Below, in pieces: positions 61,601 through 64,000 of a stretch of DNA of 64,000 bases. Position 1 is the first letter of the stretch; each line of letters starts with the position of its first letter. The position numbers and the translations under genes are program-made. The stretch spans positions 283,897-347,896 of the forward strand of contig CP070638.1 in NCBI GenBank assembly GCA_020354025.1. The letters run 5' to 3'. The notes beneath the pieces are model-generated. The model had not been told where the DNA came from, searched no databases, and worked only from the letters and a program-made list of their open reading frames with translations. The stretch is from Fidelibacterota bacterium. GTDB lineage: Bacteria > Fidelibacterota > Marinisomatia > SCGC-AAA003-L08 > TS1B11.

Positions 61601-62302
61601 GGGATTTATCGTTTCCCTTACCTGGAAGAAAACATCCGGATTCTGAGCGGAGCCACGGATTATTGGATTATCGGGATTTAGAGCCCGGGCTCGATGCGCA
61701 TGGATCCATTCCTCATCGATCATCGCCAGCATCACTTCATCGGGGATCTGCTCAATCTTCATTACTTCGTGAGAGGAGCGGAAACCGTCAAAGAAATGTA
61801 CGAATGGGACCCGGCTTTCAAGGCTGGCCGCTTGTGCGATCAGGGCAAAGTCCATTACTTCCTGGATGGATCCACTGGCTATAAAGGCGAAACCGGTGCT
61901 CCGGGTAGACATTACATCGCTTTGATCACCGAAAATAGAAAGGGCGTGAGATGCTACAGTCCGGGCCGCCACATGGAACACCGTCGGTGTCAGTTCGCCG
62001 GCAATCTTGAACATATTGGGTATCATCAGGAGCAGACCCTGGGATGCGGTGAAGGTCGTCGCTAGGGAACCCGTTTGTAGCGCGCCGTGTACCGCGCCTG
62101 AGGCGCCACCTTCACTCTGCATCTCGATCACCGATGGTACCGTTCCCCAGATGTTTGGCCTGCCAGCGGCGGACCAGGCGTCAGCCCACTCACCCATAGG
62201 CGAGGAGGGGGTTATCGGATAAATAGCGCAGACTTCGTTTGTTTTGTAGGCCACATACGCCGCAGCCTCATTCCCGTCAATTATCACCATCTTTGGCGCC
62301 AT
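58679..62302 (-). CDS. nifJ: pyruvate:ferredoxin (flavodoxin) oxidoreductase, single-chain
   Basis: Converts pyruvate and CoA to acetyl-CoA and CO2 and passes electrons to ferredoxin or flavodoxin; an oxygen-sensitive enzyme of anaerobic metabolism. All domains are in one 1207-residue chain: pyruvate-binding part from YPITPSSPMGEWAD (about 30), CoA and linker domains, a two-cluster ferredoxin insert (CIQCNKCALVCP near 695 and CTGCTLCVEACP near 754), and the C-terminal TPP domain (GDGWAYDIGYGGLDHV near 977, with NTGGQMSKATP soon after). The start at 62302 is set by AGGAAG upstream; an ATG six codons earlier lacks it. Length matches NifJ/Por. Confidence 0.95.
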   Translation of the reverse strand: MAPKMVIIDGNEAAAYVAYKTNEVCAIYPITPSSPMGEWADAWSAAGRPNIWGTVPSVIEMQSEGGASGAVHGALQTGSLATTFTASQGLLLMIPNMFKIAGELTPTVFHVAARTVASHALSIFGDQSDVMSTRSTGFAFIASGSIQEVMDFALIAQAASLESRVPFVHFFDGFRSSHEVMKIEQIPDEVMLAMIDEEWIHAHRARALNPDNPIIRGSAQNPDVFFQVRETINPYYQAAPGIIKKTMARFADLTGRQYQLFDYIGDPSADRVVVIMGSGAEAAHETVEYLNNNGDKVGVLKVRLYRPFDGAELVNALPSTTRSLAVMDRTKEPGSLGEPLYLDVVNAFTEAEAENNLPMAQRPQIFGGRYGLSSKEFTPAMVKGIFDELGKPKPKNHFTIGINDDVSHRSLDYDPDFTTEKDDVCRGMFYGLGADGTVGANKNSIKIIGEGTDYYSQGYFVYDSRKAGAQTVSHLRFGPEQIRSTYLIDKANFVACHQYQFLEQFDVLAKAVPEATFLLNSPYPHEEVWDNIPGRVQQAIIDKQIKFYVIDAYKVARETGMGSRINTIMQTCFFVISGVLPKDEAIDRIKESIQKTYGAKGEKIVQMNFRAVDETLAHLHQVEVPTKISKPVEPLKPVPAQAPEFVQQVTAQMLIGEGDSLPVSAFPADGTWMTATTQWEKRNIALEIPEWDEAICIQCNKCALVCPHAVIRMKVYDKAFLDKAPDTFKHTAVRGKGFSENDVYTLQIAPEDCTGCTLCVEACPVKSKTEEGRKAINMVDVLPIREQEKSNFEFFLSLPEFDRTKAEINTVKGSQLLRPLFEFSGACAACGETPYVKLVSQLFGDRAIIANATGCSSIYGGNLPTTPWATDADGRGPTWSNSLFEDNAEFGLGFRLAIDKQNTQAKELLQGLADKVGKKLAEGLINADQTEELGIIEQRERVAELKDKLKKLDTPEANSLSTLADSLVKRSIWIMGGDGWAYDIGYGGLDHVIATGRDVNILVLDTEVYSNTGGQMSKATPMGAVAKFAAGGKPSLKKDLGLMAMTYGNVYVANVAMGAKDVQTLRATIEAESFPGPSLIIAYSHCIAHGIDMAKGLEQQALAVDSGYWPLYRYDPRRADEGKNPLILDSKPPKIPFEEFAYRETRFKMLTKSNPERAKQLLAQAQAGIEQRWRFYENLAQQKIGEGGEQSVREPAPKAANKAVESK

Positions 62303-62680
62303 ATCAATTCTTCCTTTCAATTAAATTCAGCAGAATGATGCGCGACTCGATTGTTTCCCTTCGTTCATCCCTGCTTAAAAAGAAAACTTCAGACTAATTG
62401 AAGACCTATAATTTACTAAAATATGATCCCCATCTCGATATTTAAGGGTGATCGGGATATCTAGCTGAGTTTCATTTGTTAGAATTACATTTACATTATG
62501 CGGACTGGAGTGTAAATGTCAAAAAAGGACTTCACGATTAATGGATAAAAAGCGGTTGCATCGCAGGTTTGATGTAATTAAGATACAAAAGTCCTGTTTC
62601 TCCTATGCCTGCATAAGAGCTAACTGCTGTACCCTGAAGGTATAAGTCCAATCGTCAATAATTTATCAGGAGGCACAGCT
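62303..62680. other. divergent intergenic region between NifJ and hemerythrin genes
   Basis: About 380 bases. The clear feature is a palindrome at 62487-62519 (listed). The remainder is AT-rich and should hold both promoters; no RNA gene was recognised. Confidence 0.5.
62487..62519. promoter_or_regulatory. perfect inverted repeat between divergent NifJ and hemerythrin genes
   Basis: ACATTTACA, 15 bases, TGTAAATGT. Nine-base perfect arms sit in the shared promoter region of two redox-related genes, so a redox- or oxygen-responsive operator is a reasonable guess. It does not match a standard FNR site. Confidence 0.45.
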
Positions 62681-63277
62681 ATGATTGACGAACAGTATAA
62701 TGTTAATCGACCGGGCAGTGGTAGCAGGGGCGAGGAATTATTGAAGTCCCTGCCTGAGGGACATGTAATTCATACCCTGGTAAATGAACACGTACAGATA
62801 CTGGGATTTCTGCGGGAACTTGATGCTCTAAGAAACAGGTTGATGCAGATGCAGACCTTCGATGAAAGCCAGGCGATTCTGGATAATATCAATGATTATA
62901 CGGAGCTGCTGCTCGATGCTGAAAGTCATCACCTCCGTGAGGAACAGGTCGTTTGTCTGGAGCTGGAAAAGCGGGGTATCTCTGGTCAGCCGGAAATCAT
63001 GCGTCAAGAGCACAACCTCTTAAGACCACTTAAGCAGCGGCTGCAGAATCTGGCGACAGGCGGGTGCGAGAAAAAGCAGTTCGCTACCCTGCAGGCAGAG
63101 ATCGACGAAACGATGGACAGGGTTATTTCAAATCTATTATTGCATATCCAGAAAGAAGACAAAGTACTCTATCCCCTGTCCCTGGAGACTATCGACGATC
63201 CCGCTGTATGGGAAGAAATGCGTGTTCATTGTGATGAGATTGGGTATTGCTCCTTCACTGTCGACGTTGATCACTAG
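62681..63277 (+). CDS. hemerythrin-like (HHE) domain protein
   Basis: A 198-residue four-helix-bundle protein that should hold a di-iron site. Candidate ligands lie in HTLVNEHVQILGFL near 31-44, ESHHLREEQV near 86-95, RQEHNLLRPLKQR near 110, and LLLHIQKEDKVLYPL near 155. Such proteins bind oxygen or nitric oxide or help repair iron-sulfur clusters. The start has AGGAGG at good spacing. Divergent placement beside an oxygen-sensitive oxidoreductase fits an oxygen- or NO-related role (inference). Confidence 0.85.
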   Translation: MIDEQYNVNRPGSGSRGEELLKSLPEGHVIHTLVNEHVQILGFLRELDALRNRLMQMQTFDESQAILDNINDYTELLLDAESHHLREEQVVCLELEKRGISGQPEIMRQEHNLLRPLKQRLQNLATGGCEKKQFATLQAEIDETMDRVISNLLLHIQKEDKVLYPLSLETIDDPAVWEEMRVHCDEIGYCSFTVDVDH

Positions 63278-63461
63278 CTAGGACAGTCACAATCCTGCCG
63301 TCTGCGGCCAGCTTTATCTTTTTTCTTATCAGGAGAAGGGGAGTAAAAAGCGTTATTGCCGATTCTATATGGTGAATCAATTCACAATAAACCACCCCGG
63401 CGCATTCAATGCAATTGTAGTCCAGATCGACTATTTTGTTTGTGGTATCTAATATCCTCAA
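63255..63461 (-). CDS. possible small protein with clustered cysteines
   Basis: A minus-strand frame of 68 codons from TTG at 63461. It overlaps the last 23 bases of the hemerythrin gene in convergent orientation. The product contains CIECAG and then YCELIHH within about 15 residues, a possible metal site, followed by a hydrophobic stretch. GGGAG lies 12 bases before the TTG. Weak start and overlap make this uncertain. Confidence 0.25.
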   Translation of the reverse strand: MRILDTTNKIVDLDYNCIECAGVVYCELIHHIESAITLFTPLLLIRKKIKLAADGRIVTVLASDQRRQ

Positions 63462-63510
63462 TCCATTAATTTTCTCCCGATTTTAAAAAATATAACATTA
63501 GGAGTTCACT

Positions 63511-64000
63511 ATGGCCTTCCAGACCATTACCGAGATGTTTCTTCAGACTACATCCCAACACGCTGACAAACCTCTCTACTACCATAAGCGCAGGGATCAC
63601 TGGGAAGGACTGCGTGGTAAGGATATCCGCACGACTGTAGAGGACCTAGCGTATGGCCTGGTATCCCTGGGCATTGCAAAAGGAAAGCACGCAGCCATCG
63701 TCTCCAACAACAGTCCCCGATGGGCCATGGCAGATTATGGGATTTTGTGCACGGGCGGCGCCACTGCTTCTATCTATCCCACACTCGCGGCCTCCCAGGT
63801 AGCCTATATTCTCAAGCACAGTGAATCCCGCGTGGTATTTGCCGAGGATGAAGAGCAGGCTGGGAAAATACTAGAGGTGTGGGATGACTGTCCTGATCTC
63901 AAGACCCTCATCGTTATAAACGATACCCAAGTTACCGGGAAAACCACCAAGGGAAGTGACCGCGCTATCATTTCTTTCATCGATTTTCTGGAGCTGGGTC
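63511..64000 (+). CDS. acyl-CoA ligase / long-chain fatty acid-CoA synthetase, N-terminal part
   Basis: Starts with ATG at 63511 after TTAGGAG and runs off the right edge, so only about 163 residues are seen. They match the N-terminal region of FadD-like AMP-forming ligases: YYHKRRDHWEGLRGKDI, DLAYGLVSLGI, AAIVSNNSPRWAMADYGILCTGGATASIYPTLAASQVAYILKHSESRVVFAEDEEQ. The ATP-binding and adenylation motifs lie outside the window. It probably activates fatty acids as CoA thioesters. Confidence 0.88.
   Translation, partial: MAFQTITEMFLQTTSQHADKPLYYHKRRDHWEGLRGKDIRTTVEDLAYGLVSLGIAKGKHAAIVSNNSPRWAMADYGILCTGGATASIYPTLAASQVAYILKHSESRVVFAEDEEQAGKILEVWDDCPDLKTLIVINDTQVTGKTTKGSDRAIISFIDFLELG

Noticed and set aside
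1-64000. CRISPR arrays, insertion sequences, rRNA genes and intact tRNA genes
   Set aside because: No regularly spaced direct repeats, no transposase or integrase gene, and no rRNA or complete tRNA were recognised. The only tRNA-like sequence (44.8 kb) fails in its 5' half.

Overview
The window looks like chromosomal DNA from a Gram-negative, probably anaerobic or facultative member of the FCB group (Fibrobacterota-Chlorobiota-Bacteroidota and relatives such as Neomarinimicrobiota, Calditrichota or KSB1). The evidence is the 'YPNPFNP...GIYIARL' type IX secretion sorting tails on secreted proteins, a Reg_prop hybrid two-component sensor, a TonB-dependent receptor with a CarboxypepD-like N-terminus, many lipoproteins, and a single-chain pyruvate:ferredoxin oxidoreductase. 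I cannot name the phylum with certainty. Most genes carry a good Shine-Dalgarno sequence. Housekeeping genes are moderately GC-rich; one nitrilase-family gene at 7.7-9.5 kb is markedly AT-rich.

Layout. 0-10 kb: PcrA/UvrD helicase, a secreted M19 dipeptidase, a GDPD lipoprotein with an LtaS-like phosphoglycerol transferase, and the AT-rich carbon-nitrogen hydrolase. 9.7-16.1 kb: a pseudo-receiver/DUF3052 fusion, a CE15 esterase, then a lipid-like group (lipid kinase, SDR, ADC-like protein, alpha-oxoamine synthase). 16.1-21.6 kb: argG-argH, an M3 peptidase lipoprotein, and a relic of a second argH. 21.8-28.9 kb: a hybrid two-component system and a secreted lamin-tail/T9SS protein. 29.5-32.7 kb: small accessory genes. 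32.9-37.3 kb: a copper/metal locus (TetR, PII-like, HMA-AraC fusion, CopA). 38.8-42.7 kb: esterase lipoprotein / lipoprotein / TonB receptor operon. 45.0-49.1 kb: a six-gene metal-uptake operon on the minus strand, divergent from an XRE-cupin regulator. 50-58.6 kb: accessory genes (methyltransferase, two MDR oxidoreductases, ankyrin lipoprotein, T9SS propeller, serine hydrolase). 58.7-64 kb: pyruvate:ferredoxin oxidoreductase, a hemerythrin-like protein, and the start of an acyl-CoA ligase.

The most striking observation is in front of argG. The leader holds a 26-codon open reading frame with eight arginine codons. It overlaps the first and second strands of a set of mutually exclusive hairpins that ends in a strong intrinsic terminator 50 bases before the argG start. 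This is the architecture of ribosome-mediated transcription attenuation, as in trp and his operons, but keyed to arginine and placed on argininosuccinate synthase/lyase.

A second theme is genome wear around secreted-protein tails. Broken copies of the T9SS sorting tail lie in intergenic DNA at 38.2 and 44.2 kb, followed by the same short downstream repeat that follows an intact tail at 28.9 kb. Related repeat copies occur at 50.6, 53.2 and 54.3 kb.
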